Source: Salinibacillus xinjiangensis
Lineage (GTDB): Bacteria; Bacillota; Bacilli; Bacillales; Alkalibacillaceae
DNA: 64,000 bases
Reading direction: 5' to 3'
NCBI RefSeq assembly: GCF_009649735.1
Contig: NZ_WJNH01000012.1
Coordinates: 23,027 to 87,026, forward strand
This document shows positions 26,198 to 35,343 of the stretch, in pieces (position 1 is the first letter of the stretch; each line of letters starts with the position of its first letter). The translations under genes and the position numbers were made by a program. The notes under the pieces are model-generated. The model saw only the letters and a list, made by a program, of their open reading frames with translations. It had not been told where the DNA came from and did no database searches.

Positions 26198-27238
26198 ATG
26201 ATTCCTTTTTTGAAAAAAGGTGCAGCAGAACTGTTTCCAGGTTATTTTGCCTTAGTCATGGCAACAGGGGCATTATCCATCGGTTCACATTTATTGGGTT
26301 TGACCTGGGTTTCCTTGCCGCTCCTTTACATGAATATACTAGCTTATTTGATTTTGTGGTTATTAACGATTACTCGCCTGCTTTTATTTCCTTCTTATAT
26401 ATTAGCGGACATAACGAGTCACACCAAGGGTCCAGGCTTTTTCACGCTAGTTGCAGGAACCTGTGTATTTGGAAGCCAGCTAATTATTGTCGGCAACCAC
26501 ATTGCGATTGCCAACTACTTATGGGGGCTAGGGATTGTCCTCTGGATGGTTGTGATGTATACGTTTTTTACTGCCGTGACGGTACGTAAAAACAAACCAC
26601 ACTTAGATGAAGGAATAAATGGTGCGTGGTTAATTGCCGCTGTTGCAACCCAATCCATTTCCATTCTCGGTACATTACTGTCTGATTACACAGATCATGG
26701 TCGAGTAGCCATGTTATTTTTCACTTTATGTATGTACTTTTTAGGCTGTATGCTGTATTTGAATATCATAACGTTAATTTTTTATCGGTTCACTTTTTTG
26801 CGACTTGAACACGCATCCCTAACGCCCCCATATTGGATTAATATGGGGGCAGTCGCGATTACAACTCTGGCTGGCTCAACATTGATCCTGCATGCCGAAA
26901 ACTGGAGCTTGCTGATGGAAATCACTCCCTTCATAAAGGGCTTTACGATGTTTTTTTGGGTAACAGGTACATGGTGGATTCCACTCCTGTTTATACTAAT
27001 GATATGGCGACATTTATACCATCGCTATCCATTAACGTATGAACCGCAATTTTGGGGAATGGCCTTCCCACTTGCCATGTATACTACGAGTACATTTCAA
27101 TTATCTAAAGCACTTGAAGTTCCTTTTCTTCTAGTGATTCCTAAGGTGATGGTGTATATTGCACTATTTACCTGGGTTGCTATATTTATGGGTCTTCTTC
27201 ATCATTTATTCAAAAGCTATAAAGAGGTCAGTGTCTAA
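26198..27238 (+). CDS. TDT/SLAC1 family transporter (TehA/Mae1-like)
   Basis: A 346-residue protein with about ten membrane helices, matching the tellurite-resistance/dicarboxylate transporter family. It starts with the typical FPGYFALVMATGALSIGSHLLG segment, in which the conserved aromatic pair gates the anion pore in relatives. Related proteins carry malate, sulfite or small anions. ATG at 26198 has GGAG seven bases upstream and matches the family N-terminus; earlier in-frame starts lack this. Substrate unknown. Confidence 0.82.
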   Translation: MIPFLKKGAAELFPGYFALVMATGALSIGSHLLGLTWVSLPLLYMNILAYLILWLLTITRLLLFPSYILADITSHTKGPGFFTLVAGTCVFGSQLIIVGNHIAIANYLWGLGIVLWMVVMYTFFTAVTVRKNKPHLDEGINGAWLIAAVATQSISILGTLLSDYTDHGRVAMLFFTLCMYFLGCMLYLNIITLIFYRFTFLRLEHASLTPPYWINMGAVAITTLAGSTLILHAENWSLLMEITPFIKGFTMFFWVTGTWWIPLLFILMIWRHLYHRYPLTYEPQFWGMAFPLAMYTTSTFQLSKALEVPFLLVIPKVMVYIALFTWVAIFMGLLHHLFKSYKEVSV

Positions 27239-27338
27239 TAATGGAGATTTTTCAACTATAAGTTGAATTCATATAATTCTACAGTCTTGTTCGATATAAT
27301 TACATATAGAGTTAGTCACAAAAAGAAGAGGTGTCGAC

Positions 27339-27635
27339 ATGAAACAACTTAGTGTTAGTCAAGAGGCAGCGAAATGGTATATGGATGAAATGGATTTGGA
27401 AAAAGGTGATTATGTACAATTTTTCGTTAAACTGTATGGGGGAATCCCAACCGTTTTCCCGAGCTATTTTTTAGGCATATCAGAAGGCATCGAAGGAAAT
27501 ATCGCCATCCAGGATGAAGTGGAAGGCATTACGTTTTATTTTAACAAAGAGGACTCATGGTTTTTAGATGACCACGATTTGAAGGTGGAGCTTAAGGGTG
27601 ACGATCCCGAATTTATCTTTGAAGAGCGAAAATAA
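27339..27635 (+). CDS. HesB/IscA-fold protein, YneR-like
   Basis: A 98-residue protein with the HesB/IscA fold but without the three cysteines needed for iron-sulfur assembly, as in B. subtilis YneR. VSQEAAKWYMDEMDLEKGDYVQFF at the start and GITFYFNKEDSWFLDDHDLKV near the end are characteristic. AAGAGGTG precedes the ATG. Its function is unknown and no metal site is evident. Confidence 0.82.
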   Translation: MKQLSVSQEAAKWYMDEMDLEKGDYVQFFVKLYGGIPTVFPSYFLGISEGIEGNIAIQDEVEGITFYFNKEDSWFLDDHDLKVELKGDDPEFIFEERK

Positions 27636-27643
27636 TTATATTC

Positions 27644-27685
27644 AGCACCACATGAAACGACGAGGTTTTGTGTGGTGCTTTTTTG
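27644..27685 (+). terminator. Intrinsic terminator after the YneR-like gene
   Basis: AGCACCACA pairs with TGTGGTGCT, followed by TTTTTT. Confidence 0.85.
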
Positions 27686-27739
27686 TATAAATATATCCCC
27701 TCCTGATGAAACTAAACATACGTTCGGGAGGTGAATGGA

Positions 27740-28054
27740 ATGAATAAGCAGGATGATTTTGAGAACATTTACAATGAATATAAAAGTCAAGGCGATGAAC
27801 AGGCGCGTCTCGAGGTAGAAGAGGATGCCACCGGAAAGGAAAAAATTGTGGCTGTTCGCAAAAATGATGATGGAGACTTGATTGCCTTCAAAACCGAAAC
27901 TGGCCGAGAGCTTGATTATGTATCAGCGCTGCAAGAGGCAAAGGAAGGGAAGCTCGCCCATATTGATGTCTTCCACAAATACGGACGAGATATTATCCGC
28001 AGTGAGCCGGATGGTGTGAAGGAAAATAATCTAGACGAACTAGATACCTTCTAA
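27740..28054 (+). CDS. DUF3892 protein
   Basis: A 104-residue soluble protein. The C-terminal 70 residues (IVAVRKNDDGDLIAFKTETG through SEPDGVKENNLDEL) match DUF3892, small Bacillota proteins of unknown function that often begin with a strand-rich KNDDGxIxxF motif. GGGAGGTG is six bases before ATG at 27740; a GTG at 27731 overlaps the binding site. It lies upstream of the YvbH-like gene with a 75-base gap. Confidence 0.75.
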   Translation: MNKQDDFENIYNEYKSQGDEQARLEVEEDATGKEKIVAVRKNDDGDLIAFKTETGRELDYVSALQEAKEGKLAHIDVFHKYGRDIIRSEPDGVKENNLDELDTF

Positions 28055-28129
28055 TTTCATTGAATATTCAAACATACAGGAAAATATGGTAAAATGGATG
28101 GTGTGATTATTTAACCAGGGGGAATGAGA

Positions 28130-28744
28130 ATGTTAAAAAAGTTTGCTTCCGATGCTTTAGGTTTGTCCGATATTGGGAGAATTATTGACCCACAGGATTT
28201 TGACAAAACAGACGCGGATGATTATGTACGCCATGAAGACGATGAAAAAATTTACTTTTTGATTAAGACCAAATCGGATGAGTATTGCTTTACCAACATC
28301 GCCTTTATCCACGTCGATGGGGAAAATGCGGTTTCATCCAAACGTACGTTAAAGCGATACCCTTTCTCAAAATATAAAATCACTGATGTACTACTGGAAA
28401 CGGCGGGTCGTGTTGACCTTGATATTGAAATTAAATTCACACTAGGAAATCAAGCCTTTAGTATTGATGTAGATAAAAAACAAATTGAAAAACTAAACGA
28501 TCTCTATAAAGCTCTGGTATACATTTCGGAAATCACAGAAGAAAATGACATTATCTTAAACATGGCAAGTAAAAGCTTAGACAAAGCCGTTACGGTTCTA
28601 CAGCATTCTAGAACAAATGAGAAGGACCTTGCCAATCAATATAAAGAGTTAACCGAGTATGGGTTTTCCTGGCTAAAATCAGTTCGGGAAGACTATCATC
28701 AGAAGGATTTTGGTGACGTGTTTGAAAAGTATATCAATAATTAA
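28130..28744 (+). CDS. yvbH: PH-domain protein, YvbH-like
   Basis: A 204-residue protein equal in length to B. subtilis YvbH. The first 125 residues form a bacterial PH domain (KIYFLIKTKSDEYCFTNIAFIHVDG, KRYPFSKYKI), and the rest is a helical YvbH-type C-terminal domain with a DVFEKYI end. The role of the family is unknown; PH domains here mediate oligomerisation. ATG at 28130 is eight bases after AGGGGG, better placed than the ATG at 28124. Confidence 0.78.
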   Translation: MLKKFASDALGLSDIGRIIDPQDFDKTDADDYVRHEDDEKIYFLIKTKSDEYCFTNIAFIHVDGENAVSSKRTLKRYPFSKYKITDVLLETAGRVDLDIEIKFTLGNQAFSIDVDKKQIEKLNDLYKALVYISEITEENDIILNMASKSLDKAVTVLQHSRTNEKDLANQYKELTEYGFSWLKSVREDYHQKDFGDVFEKYINN

Positions 28745-28752
28745 AGCTAGAA

Positions 28753-28781
28753 GGGGATGCACAAGGCATCCCTTTTTTTAT
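28753..28781 (+). terminator. Intrinsic terminator after yvbH
   Basis: GGGATGC pairs with GCATCCC across a short loop, followed by TTTTTTT. Confidence 0.85.
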
Positions 28782-28969
28782 TCGTTAAAAAACTCGTTAA
28801 ACAAACGGTCATTTGTATCTTTTTCACTTGTATACGGATTGGCTTCTCGATTGCTTTGTACATCTATATTGGTTTTTAATACAATTCGTGGGCTTGGCGA
28901 GTTGTCCCGAATAAATCGATCATCTAGTGAGCTAAAATCGGGCATGTTTTGATTTTTTCTAGTATTCAT
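28778..28969 (-). CDS. Small hypothetical protein
   Basis: A 63-residue hydrophilic protein (MNTRKNQNMPDFSSLDDRF... to FNEFFNE) with no membrane segment and likely disordered. GGAGGACGGCC lies just upstream of the ATG, a strong binding site. It follows another small hydrophilic gene by 21 bases on the same strand, so the two form an operon. The composition is like small spore-associated proteins, but no family is recognised. Confidence 0.6.
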   Translation of the reverse strand: MNTRKNQNMPDFSSLDDRFIRDNSPSPRIVLKTNIDVQSNREANPYTSEKDTNDRLFNEFFNE

Positions 28970-28990
28970 ATGGCCGTCCTCCTTTCATAA

Positions 28991-29203
28991 TTAATCCCCT
29001 CTTTGATGTTCACCTTTAACTGATGCTGTCGCACCTTGATGTCCTTCCTCCTTCTTAAAATGCTCAAGGTTTCCAGCATTTTCGATGTCTCCTGAGGCTT
29101 TATAGCCTGCTAGCTCTTCGTCTGAGGTCGTTCCATACAAGCCCATTCCACCCAATTCCGCATTGGCATCTTCTCTCATTTCATTACTTTTTCGTTTCGC
29201 CAT
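28991..29203 (-). CDS. Small hydrophilic protein, possibly spore-associated
   Basis: A 70-residue, Lys/Glu/Gly-rich protein without membrane segments, beginning MAKRKSNEMREDANAEL and containing GMGLYGTTSDEELAGYKASG. ATG at 29201-29203 follows AGGAGG with eight-base spacing; an upstream in-frame GTG overlaps that site. It is the first gene of a two-gene unit. The composition is typical of small acid-soluble or related sporulation proteins, an inference only. Confidence 0.6.
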   Translation of the reverse strand: MAKRKSNEMREDANAELGGMGLYGTTSDEELAGYKASGDIENAGNLEHFKKEEGHQGATASVKGEHQRGD

Positions 29204-29355
29204 CCATATCACCTCCTACCATTAATTTCTCCTAGTTATCCGAAAAAGAAATAGGTAATTAATGCCTGAGGTGGTTGAATGATCATTTAAAAAGGTATAA
29301 TTTAAATGAACTTTTTACCGTTTATAATACTCTTATCTGTGAGAGGAGTGGCAGC

Positions 29356-29892
29356 ATGGACATTCAGCGGCTTGTAAAAAAAGCAAAAAAAGGCGATAAA
29401 GAAGCCTTGTTAGAGCTAATAATGGAACAAAAAGATGATTATTATAAACTTGCTTATACATATACGGGAAATAGGGATGATGCGCTGGATGCAATGGAGG
29501 ATATGATTGTAAAGCTTTACGAACAGATTCCACGACTAAAGAAACCTGGCTCATTTTACAGTTGGAGTAAAACCATTTTGGTAAATTGTTGCCACAGCAT
29601 TCATCGCAAGCGAAAAAAACTTGTGTTTGTTGAGGACTGGACCGATGATGCAGGAATTTCTTCTCAAGAAGTTAGTCCCATCGAAACTTCGGTGCAGCAT
29701 ATGCACATTCACCAGCTGTTATCCAAGTTGAATCCTAATCAAGCCGAGGCTATTCGCTTACGGTATTTTCAAGATTTGGATTATCAATCGATTGCAAATG
29801 TAACGAACACGTCATTAGGAACTGTAAAGTCGAGAATTTTTCAGGGTCTAAATAAGTTGAATCAATGGTATGGAGGTGAACGTAATGACTGA
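29356..29892 (+). CDS. ECF RNA polymerase sigma factor (pair 2)
   Basis: A 178-residue ECF sigma factor. Region 2 is in KLAYTYTGNRDDALDAMEDMIVKLY with SFYSWSKTILVNCCHSIHRK, and region 4 in LNPNQAEAIRLRYFQDLDYQSIANVTNTSLGTVKSRIFQGL. GAGAGGAGTG precedes ATG at 29356; the longer upstream frame is not supported. It overlaps the DUF4179 anti-sigma gene by eight bases. Close in type to SigV/YlaC-like factors paired with DUF4179 proteins. Confidence 0.85.
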   Translation: MDIQRLVKKAKKGDKEALLELIMEQKDDYYKLAYTYTGNRDDALDAMEDMIVKLYEQIPRLKKPGSFYSWSKTILVNCCHSIHRKRKKLVFVEDWTDDAGISSQEVSPIETSVQHMHIHQLLSKLNPNQAEAIRLRYFQDLDYQSIANVTNTSLGTVKSRIFQGLNKLNQWYGGERND

Positions 29893-31129
29893 AATCGAAA
29901 GACGATTACGAGAAGAGAAACAGCGGATCGATGAGCAGGAAACGCCCAAAGAATTGGAGGACCGCTTGCGTTCAGCTCTTACCCATACAAGTAATACCAA
30001 GAGACGGAAGCCTGTTATGTGGAAAATCATTGCTGCATTTTTCCTGGCTGCTATTTTGCTTAGCTACAATTACCCGGCGCTTGCTTATTACGGAAAGCAA
30101 ATTCTCGGTTTTGATGAGGTTGTTTCAGGGACGTTGCAGGACTTAAACGAAGCGGGGAAGGGACAGGTAATCGAGGAAAGTATCACTTTAGAGAAGGGTG
30201 TGACTTTCACTGTTAATGGTGTGATAACCGATGAAAATCGTTTAGTATTATACTATACATTCGAATCAGAAAAAGGAAATGCAGGGGATGTATCCTCTTA
30301 TTATCAGCCAGCAAAATTGACTGGCTTTTTAACGAATTCCCATGTACAAAGCGGACATGGACAGGTAAATTCAGATGGAACCGAACTGAAAGGAACATTC
30401 GATTTCGAGCCTCCAAGTGCCTTCGCTAAAAAGCTTACACTACACTTTGGGGGATCAGAAAAAACGTTAGAATTTCATTACGACCCTTTCAAGGCGTTGG
30501 AATCTAGAGTAGTTCAGGACATCAATCAAGAGGTTCAAGTGGATAGTGGAAGGATAAAATTTGAGTCGCTAACAGCATCACCAACGCAAACCGTGATAAA
30601 AGGAACGACTAATGTTAAAAATCTTGATCAGGTTATGCAACCCTTCGGAAGGATCAGCCTTTGGGCAAATGGAAACAAAATGGATGAAATGGGAAGAGGA
30701 GTAGCATCCTCCATTTCCGGTTCAACATTTGAATTGGAATTTGATGCTCTCCCTCAAAAGTTAAAATCCCTTAACATAAAGGTTGATGAATTCATCGGCT
30801 ATGAAGATTTACAAGCAGAGGTTCCTTTGGTGGAAGGAACTGAAGTGGAAGTAGCAGGGGAAACCGTAAAAGTTAAGCAGATTACTGTGAAAGAACACCA
30901 AACTGAAGTTACGATTTCAACAAAGGAATCCGTGACGTTTGATGATGTTTCCTTAGGTAATGAGCCATTAAGCACCACAGTGGGGCAATCCCTGAAGAAA
31001 AAGAGCAATTTTATCGAAAAAGAACGAACCCTTGTTTTTGAAACAACTACATCAGCCCCATCCATGTTTGTCGGGGGGATGTATTATATAAAGACGTACA
31101 ATGAAAAGGTGGAGATTACATTTGAGTAA
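29885..31129 (+). CDS. DUF4179 anti-sigma factor-like membrane protein (pair 2)
   Basis: A 414-residue protein. A cytoplasmic segment of about 45 residues is followed by a membrane helix (about 48-66), a DUF4179 domain (about 60-160, with SITLEKGVTFTVNGVITDENRLVLYYTFE) and a C-terminal beta-rich region of the DUF5643 type. Such proteins are typically coupled to ECF sigma factors and sense the cell surface. Start chosen for GGAGGTG seven bases upstream. Array B lies immediately 3'. Confidence 0.75.
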   Translation: MTEIERRLREEKQRIDEQETPKELEDRLRSALTHTSNTKRRKPVMWKIIAAFFLAAILLSYNYPALAYYGKQILGFDEVVSGTLQDLNEAGKGQVIEESITLEKGVTFTVNGVITDENRLVLYYTFESEKGNAGDVSSYYQPAKLTGFLTNSHVQSGHGQVNSDGTELKGTFDFEPPSAFAKKLTLHFGGSEKTLEFHYDPFKALESRVVQDINQEVQVDSGRIKFESLTASPTQTVIKGTTNVKNLDQVMQPFGRISLWANGNKMDEMGRGVASSISGSTFELEFDALPQKLKSLNIKVDEFIGYEDLQAEVPLVEGTEVEVAGETVKVKQITVKEHQTEVTISTKESVTFDDVSLGNEPLSTTVGQSLKKKSNFIEKERTLVFETTTSAPSMFVGGMYYIKTYNEKVEITFE

Positions 31130-31160
31130 GGGTGCGGGGGATGCCGGCGTGACGAGTTGA

Positions 31161-31312
31161 TGTTTAGCATTTGGTCGCCGGGATTTGGGTAGAAAAGAGT
31201 GATTATTAGTTAAAATAGGTGCAACTATAGCACAACGGCAATCAACTTTAGCAAAAATGCGGATCTTCTGCATTTTAAGGGTGCTTTTAGCAAAGCTGAT
31301 ATCAACTTTAGC
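31161..31312 (-). repeat. GCTRAAR 21-bp-period array B (inverted)
   Basis: Words YTTYAGC (the reverse complement) end at 31168, 31210 (ATTAGT), 31231 (CTATAGC), 31252, 31271 (CTTCTGC), 31291 and 31312; steps are 42, 21, 21, 19, 20 and 21, with a missing unit at 31189. It lies between the anti-sigma stop and the mgtE ribosome binding site, so it could be 3' UTR of the former or 5' leader of the latter. Confidence 0.8.
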
Positions 31313-31433
31313 ATCCAGCGGCGGCGCCCCATTACGATTTGTCCAAAAAAATTCTCCTTCATTCCAAAAAGTATTCAAAAGAAACATGGGAACAATAAAA
31401 ACAACTATCCCAAATAGAATGGAGGGGATGACC

Positions 31434-32792
31434 ATGTCGATGGCGATGACCGATAACGAAATTACACTCGCTATTATCCAAACCTTAAAGGAAGGCAAAA
31501 AACAAACTTTCCAGGAGTTAATGGATGAGCTCCAGCCTTACGATATGGCTTGTCAATATAAAGAAATTCCACACAAGCACCGTAATAAATTTTTGATTTA
31601 TTTATCGCTTGAGCATTTGACCGAGATGATGCAGGAGCTTGATAAAGAGGAGCAGCTGGATGTCCTCGGAAAATTGGGGATCGAAAAATCAACACAGGTC
31701 CTAGATTTAATGGAAAATGATAATTTGGCCTCCTTACTGGCAGATTTAGACCAAGAGCAAATTGATGACCTGACTTCAGAAATGAATAGGGAAGAGTCAA
31801 AGGTCGTTCAAAATCTTATAAAATATCCTAAAGAAACCGCTGGACGTATAATGAATAACCGCTATGTGTGGATCCCAAAGCACTATACGGTCAGAGAAGC
31901 GGTAGATAAAATTAAGCATTTTGCTGAGTTAGCAGAGTACTTGAATTATTTATATGTAATTGATGAGGAAAAGAAGCTGGCGGGAGTTGTGTCCTATAAG
32001 GATTTAATCTTAGCCGAGTTACACGACAAAATTGAGGACATTATGTATAGTCGGGTGGTCAAATCCGATGTACATACGGACCAGGAGGAAGTGGCTAAGC
32101 TCATCAGTCGCTATGACTTTGTTTCGCTTCCCATTGTGACTGCAGACGATACACTAGTCGGAGTTATCACGGTGGATGACGTCATCGATGTTGTGATTCA
32201 AGAGGCGAATGAGGATATTGAAAAGCTATCCGCATCAGGTAAAGCGATTGACTTTAATACCAAGCCTTGGGTGGCTGCCTATCGTCGACTTCCTTGGTTA
32301 ATTTTATTGTTATTTATTGGACTCATATCTGGAGGTATCATTAGTGGTTTTGAAGACACCCTGGAAACGGTTGTGGCATTAGCTTATTTTATGCCGATGA
32401 TTGCTGGGATGACAGGGAATACGGGAACACAGTCATTGGCTGTAGTGGTGCGAGGCTTAGTGTCCGATGATTTAGACATGAAACGAGTAATCAAACTGGT
32501 ACTTCGAGAGCTCTGGGTCGGCCTCATCATCGGGGTGACGTGTGGTTTATTAATTTCGAACATCGCTTACTTTTGGCAAGGCAGTTTTACATTAGGGATT
32601 GTTGTCGGCAGCTCACTATTTCTAACTTTAATCATCGGAACACTAGCAGGAACCATTATTCCATTGATTTTATATAAACTAAACATTGACCCTGCAGTCG
32701 CATCAGGACCTTTGATCACAACGATTAATGATATTTTTTCCCTATTGATTTATTTTGGGCTGGCTAGTATGTTTATTTCGAAGTTGATGTGA
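31434..32792 (+). CDS. mgtE: Magnesium transporter MgtE
   Basis: A 452-residue Mg2+ channel. Domains in order: MgtE_N superhelical domain (about 20-130), two CBS domains (about 135-260, PKHYTVREAVDKI and LVGVITVDDVIDVV), plug helix, and five membrane helices (about 285-450) with the pore signature MAGMTGNTGTQSLAVVVRGL-like segment. GGAGGGG lies six bases before ATG at 31434; the upstream frame runs through array B and is not coding. No M-box riboswitch was seen. Confidence 0.92.
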   Translation: MSMAMTDNEITLAIIQTLKEGKKQTFQELMDELQPYDMACQYKEIPHKHRNKFLIYLSLEHLTEMMQELDKEEQLDVLGKLGIEKSTQVLDLMENDNLASLLADLDQEQIDDLTSEMNREESKVVQNLIKYPKETAGRIMNNRYVWIPKHYTVREAVDKIKHFAELAEYLNYLYVIDEEKKLAGVVSYKDLILAELHDKIEDIMYSRVVKSDVHTDQEEVAKLISRYDFVSLPIVTADDTLVGVITVDDVIDVVIQEANEDIEKLSASGKAIDFNTKPWVAAYRRLPWLILLLFIGLISGGIISGFEDTLETVVALAYFMPMIAGMTGNTGTQSLAVVVRGLVSDDLDMKRVIKLVLRELWVGLIIGVTCGLLISNIAYFWQGSFTLGIVVGSSLFLTLIIGTLAGTIIPLILYKLNIDPAVASGPLITTINDIFSLLIYFGLASMFISKLM

Positions 32793-32798
32793 AGATAT

Positions 32799-32836
32799 TA
32801 TCGTACAATCTCGAGGTGAGGTTGTGCGATTCTTTG
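32799..32836 (+). terminator. Probable terminator after mgtE
   Basis: ATCGTACAA pairs with TTGTGCGAT (one wobble) followed by a short T-rich stretch. Confidence 0.5.
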
Positions 32837-32852
32837 TATTGAATCTTTTCAT

Positions 32853-32881
32853 TTGAGTATATAAGCAAATTATTATATATT
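32853..32881 (+). promoter_or_regulatory. ars operon promoter, probably overlapped by the ArsR operator
   Basis: TTGAGT (32853-32858), 17-bp spacer, TATATT (32876-32881). The spacer and -10 are rich in ATATA/TATAT sequence of the type bound by ArsR/SmtB repressors; the exact operator is not resolved. Confidence 0.6.
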
Positions 32882-32912
32882 AATATGCGGACATAAAAAG
32901 GAGGTGTTTGAT

Positions 32913-33257
32913 TTGGAAAAAACCGCTATTGAAATGGAAAAAGCTGCTTCGATTTTAAAACTGCTTGGGGATTCGACTCGCTTAACCATGATGAAATTAC
33001 TTGAACACCACGATTGCTGTGTGTGTGAGTTTGTGGAAATTTTTAATCGAAGTCAGCCCTCCATTAGTCAGCACCTTCGCAAGCTACGTGATGCGGGAAT
33101 GGTGAAGGAAGAAAGAAGGGGACAAAGGATTTTTTATTCGTTAAATCAAAGCTATGAGTACTTTTCATTTATCCAACAAATCCTACAATCATTACCGGAT
33201 CAGGATGAAAAAATCAAAGAACTAGAACAAAAAGGTACACGCATTACCTGTTGTTAA
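32913..33257 (+). CDS. arsR: Arsenic-responsive repressor ArsR
   Basis: A 114-residue ArsR/SmtB winged-helix repressor. HDCCVCEFVEIF corresponds to the ELCVCDL metal-binding helix where vicinal cysteines bind As(III), followed by the recognition helix NRSQPSISQHLRKLRDAGMV. The C-terminus ends in TCC, possible extra thiol ligands. TTG at 32913 is eight bases after AAAGGAGG; the GTG at 32904 overlaps it. First gene of arsR-arsB-arsC. Confidence 0.9.
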   Translation: MEKTAIEMEKAASILKLLGDSTRLTMMKLLEHHDCCVCEFVEIFNRSQPSISQHLRKLRDAGMVKEERRGQRIFYSLNQSYEYFSFIQQILQSLPDQDEKIKELEQKGTRITCC

Positions 33258-33272
33258 CTGGAGGGAAAGAGA

Positions 33273-34571
33273 TTGTCAGCATCGGTTATACTCGCATTAG
33301 TCATCTTTTTGGCTACATTAATTTTAGTTATTTGGCAGCCAAAGGGGTTATCGATAGGTTGGTCCGCATGTGGCGGGGCTATCATTGCTTTAATTGTTGG
33401 TGTTGTTGGATTTCAAGACGTTATTGAAGTAACCCAAATTGTTTGGAACGCAACGCTTGCATTTGTCGCTATTATTTTAATTTCTTTAATTCTTGATGAA
33501 ATTGGCTTTTTTGAATGGGCAGCTCTACATATGGCGAGAGCTGCAAAGGGAAATGGACTCAAAATGTTTGTTTATGTCAGTTTATTAGGTGCCATCGTGG
33601 CAGCCTTTTTCGCCAATGACGGGGCTGCTTTAATACTGACACCAATCGTTCTTGCAATGGTACGAAACCTGAACTTTCAGGAGAAAATGGTCTTTCCATT
33701 TATTATGGCAAGTGGATTTATTGCCGACACCACCTCCCTACCGTTGGTGGTCAGTAACTTAGTTAACATTGTGTCAGCCGACTTCTTTAACATTGGCTTT
33801 GTGGAATATGCATCACGCATGATTATTCCGAACTTTTTCTCATTAGGGGCTACGATTCTTGTTCTCTTAATTTATTTCCGAAAAAGTATTCCACGGAATT
33901 ATGATTTATCGCAATTGAAGGAACCTAAGGATGCGATTCGAGATCACAAAATGTTTCGTCTGTCCTGGTATGTCCTGGCTGTCTTGCTTATTGGGTATTT
34001 TGTGAGTGAATTTATTCAGCTACCTGTGTCCATTGTCGCTGGTGCTATCGCGATTTTCTTTTTAATCATGGCTCGTAATAGTCAAGCTGTGGATACAAAG
34101 TCAGTGGTCAAGGGCGCACCATGGGAAATTGTCTTTTTCTCGATTGGGATGTATGTCGTTGTATACGGACTCCGTAATGCAGGACTTACAGATGTCTTGG
34201 CTCAGTTGATTCAATATAGTGCCGAGCAAGGCTTATTCATCGCAACTGTTGCCATGGGCTTTATTGCTGCTATTTTGTCATCCATTATGAACAACATGCC
34301 AACCGTGATGATCGATGCATTAGCCATTGCGGAAACAAGCACGTCTGGAGTGATGCGGGAAGCCTTAGTTTATGCCAACGTAATCGGTTCCGATTTAGGA
34401 CCAAAAATCACGCCAATCGGTTCCTTAGCAACACTGTTATGGCTCCATGTTCTATCACAGAAAGGAGTCAAAATTTCATGGGGGACTTACTTTAAAACAG
34501 GGATCATTTTAACCATTCCAATATTATTTATTACTTTAGTGGGACTTTATCTAACGTTGATCCTAACTTAA
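33273..34571 (+). CDS. arsB: Arsenite efflux pump ArsB
   Basis: A 432-residue ArsB/NhaD-superfamily membrane carrier exporting arsenite or antimonite. Twelve or so helices are predicted; [18 protein letters not shown] and [15 protein letters not shown] are the paired inverted-repeat pore motifs. TTG start with GGAGGG eight bases upstream. It lies 15 bases after arsR and 23 bases before arsC. No arsA ATPase is present, so it works as a secondary transporter. Confidence 0.92.
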   Translation: MSASVILALVIFLATLILVIWQPKGLSIGWSACGGAIIALIVGVVGFQDVIEVTQIVWNATLAFVAIILISLILDEIGFFEWAALHMARAAKGNGLKMFVYVSLLGAIVAAFFANDGAALILTPIVLAMVRNLNFQEKMVFPFIMASGFIADTTSLPLVVSNLVNIVSADFFNIGFVEYASRMIIPNFFSLGATILVLLIYFRKSIPRNYDLSQLKEPKDAIRDHKMFRLSWYVLAVLLIGYFVSEFIQLPVSIVAGAIAIFFLIMARNSQAVDTKSVVKGAPWEIVFFSIGMYVVVYGLRNAGLTDVLAQLIQYSAEQGLFIATVAMGFIAAILSSIMNNMPTVMIDALAIAETSTSGVMREALVYANVIGSDLGPKITPIGSLATLLWLHVLSQKGVKISWGTYFKTGIILTIPILFITLVGLYLTLILT

Positions 34572-34594
34572 AAATCTTAAGGAGCTGAACTATA

Positions 34595-35014
34595 ATGACG
34601 AAAAAAACGATTTACTTCTTATGTACAGGCAATTCCTGCAGAAGCCAAATGGCAGAGGGCTGGGCAAAAAAGCATCTTGGTGATGAGTGGGAGGTACGAA
34701 GCGCAGGGATTGAGGCACATGGGCTCAATCCAAATGCGGTAAAAGCGATGAAAGAGGTAGACATTGATATTTCCGATCAAGCCTCCGACATCATTGACTT
34801 AGAAACACTTAATAATGCTGATTTTGTGGTTACCCTTTGTGGAGATGCAGCCGACAAGTGCCCAACCACTCCACCCCATGTGAAGCAAGACCATTGGGGC
34901 TTTGATGACCCTGCCAAAGCAGAAGGAACAGACGAAGAAAAATGGAAGATTTTTCAGCGCGTTCGCGACGAAATCGGAGAAAGAATCGAACGCTTTGCAC
35001 AAACTGGAAAGTAA
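34595..35014 (+). CDS. arsC: Thioredoxin-coupled arsenate reductase ArsC
   Basis: A 139-residue low-molecular-weight-phosphatase-fold reductase, the same length as B. subtilis ArsC. The P-loop CTGNSCRSQ carries Cys10 and Cys15, and the shuttle cysteines Cys82 and Cys89 are in [10 protein letters not shown]. It reduces arsenate to arsenite, regenerated by thioredoxin. GGAGCTG precedes ATG. Last gene of the ars operon, followed by a strong hairpin. Confidence 0.94.
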   Translation: MTKKTIYFLCTGNSCRSQMAEGWAKKHLGDEWEVRSAGIEAHGLNPNAVKAMKEVDIDISDQASDIIDLETLNNADFVVTLCGDAADKCPTTPPHVKQDHWGFDDPAKAEGTDEEKWKIFQRVRDEIGERIERFAQTGK

Positions 35015-35043
35015 TAGTTGATAATCATTTTACAGAAGACATA

Positions 35044-35090
35044 AAACCAAATGTGACATCCCATTGTATTGGGGTGTCACATTTGGTTTA
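35044..35090. terminator. Terminator after the ars operon
   Basis: AACCAAATGTGACA pairs perfectly with TGTCACATTTGGTT. Confidence 0.75.
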
Positions 35091-35156
35091 ATGGAGGGAG
35101 ATGGCATCGGTCTACATATGTAGTTGAATTTGAATTTATATAAAGTAGGTGATTTG

Positions 35157-35294
35157 ATGATTTGGATTCTAGTATTTATCATACTTATAGTGTACTTATT
35201 TGATTTTACAAAACTACGACAGCAAAATAATAAAATAATTGAGCAAAATGACGAAATGATACGATTATTAGATGAGATTAAAAATCAAAAGTAA
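35157..35294 (+). CDS. Small single-pass membrane protein
   Basis: A 45-residue protein: a membrane helix WILVFIILIVYLF followed by a charged coiled-coil-like tail (LRQQNNKIIEQNDEMIRLL). AGTAGGTGAT precedes the ATG. It is too short for default gene calling but codon structure and binding site support it. Similar one-helix proteins are common in Bacillaceae; function unknown. Confidence 0.55.
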   Translation: MIWILVFIILIVYLFDFTKLRQQNNKIIEQNDEMIRLLDEIKNQK

Positions 35295-35299
35295 ATGTA

Positions 35300-35335
35300 A
35301 AAACCGACTCGATTCTCCTTATGCGAGTCGGCTCT
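35300..35335 (-). terminator. Terminator after the MFS gene
   Basis: CCGACTCG pairs with CGAGTCGG; on the minus strand it runs into TTTTT. Confidence 0.75.
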
Positions 35336-35343
35336 CAACCCCA

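Noticed and set aside
31257..31433. Upstream extension of the mgtE frame
   Set aside because: The extension runs through array B words, has no binding site, and MgtE homologues start near the ATG at 31434.
31330..31433. M-box Mg2+ riboswitch upstream of mgtE
   Set aside because: None of the conserved M-box segments is present and the leader is too short.
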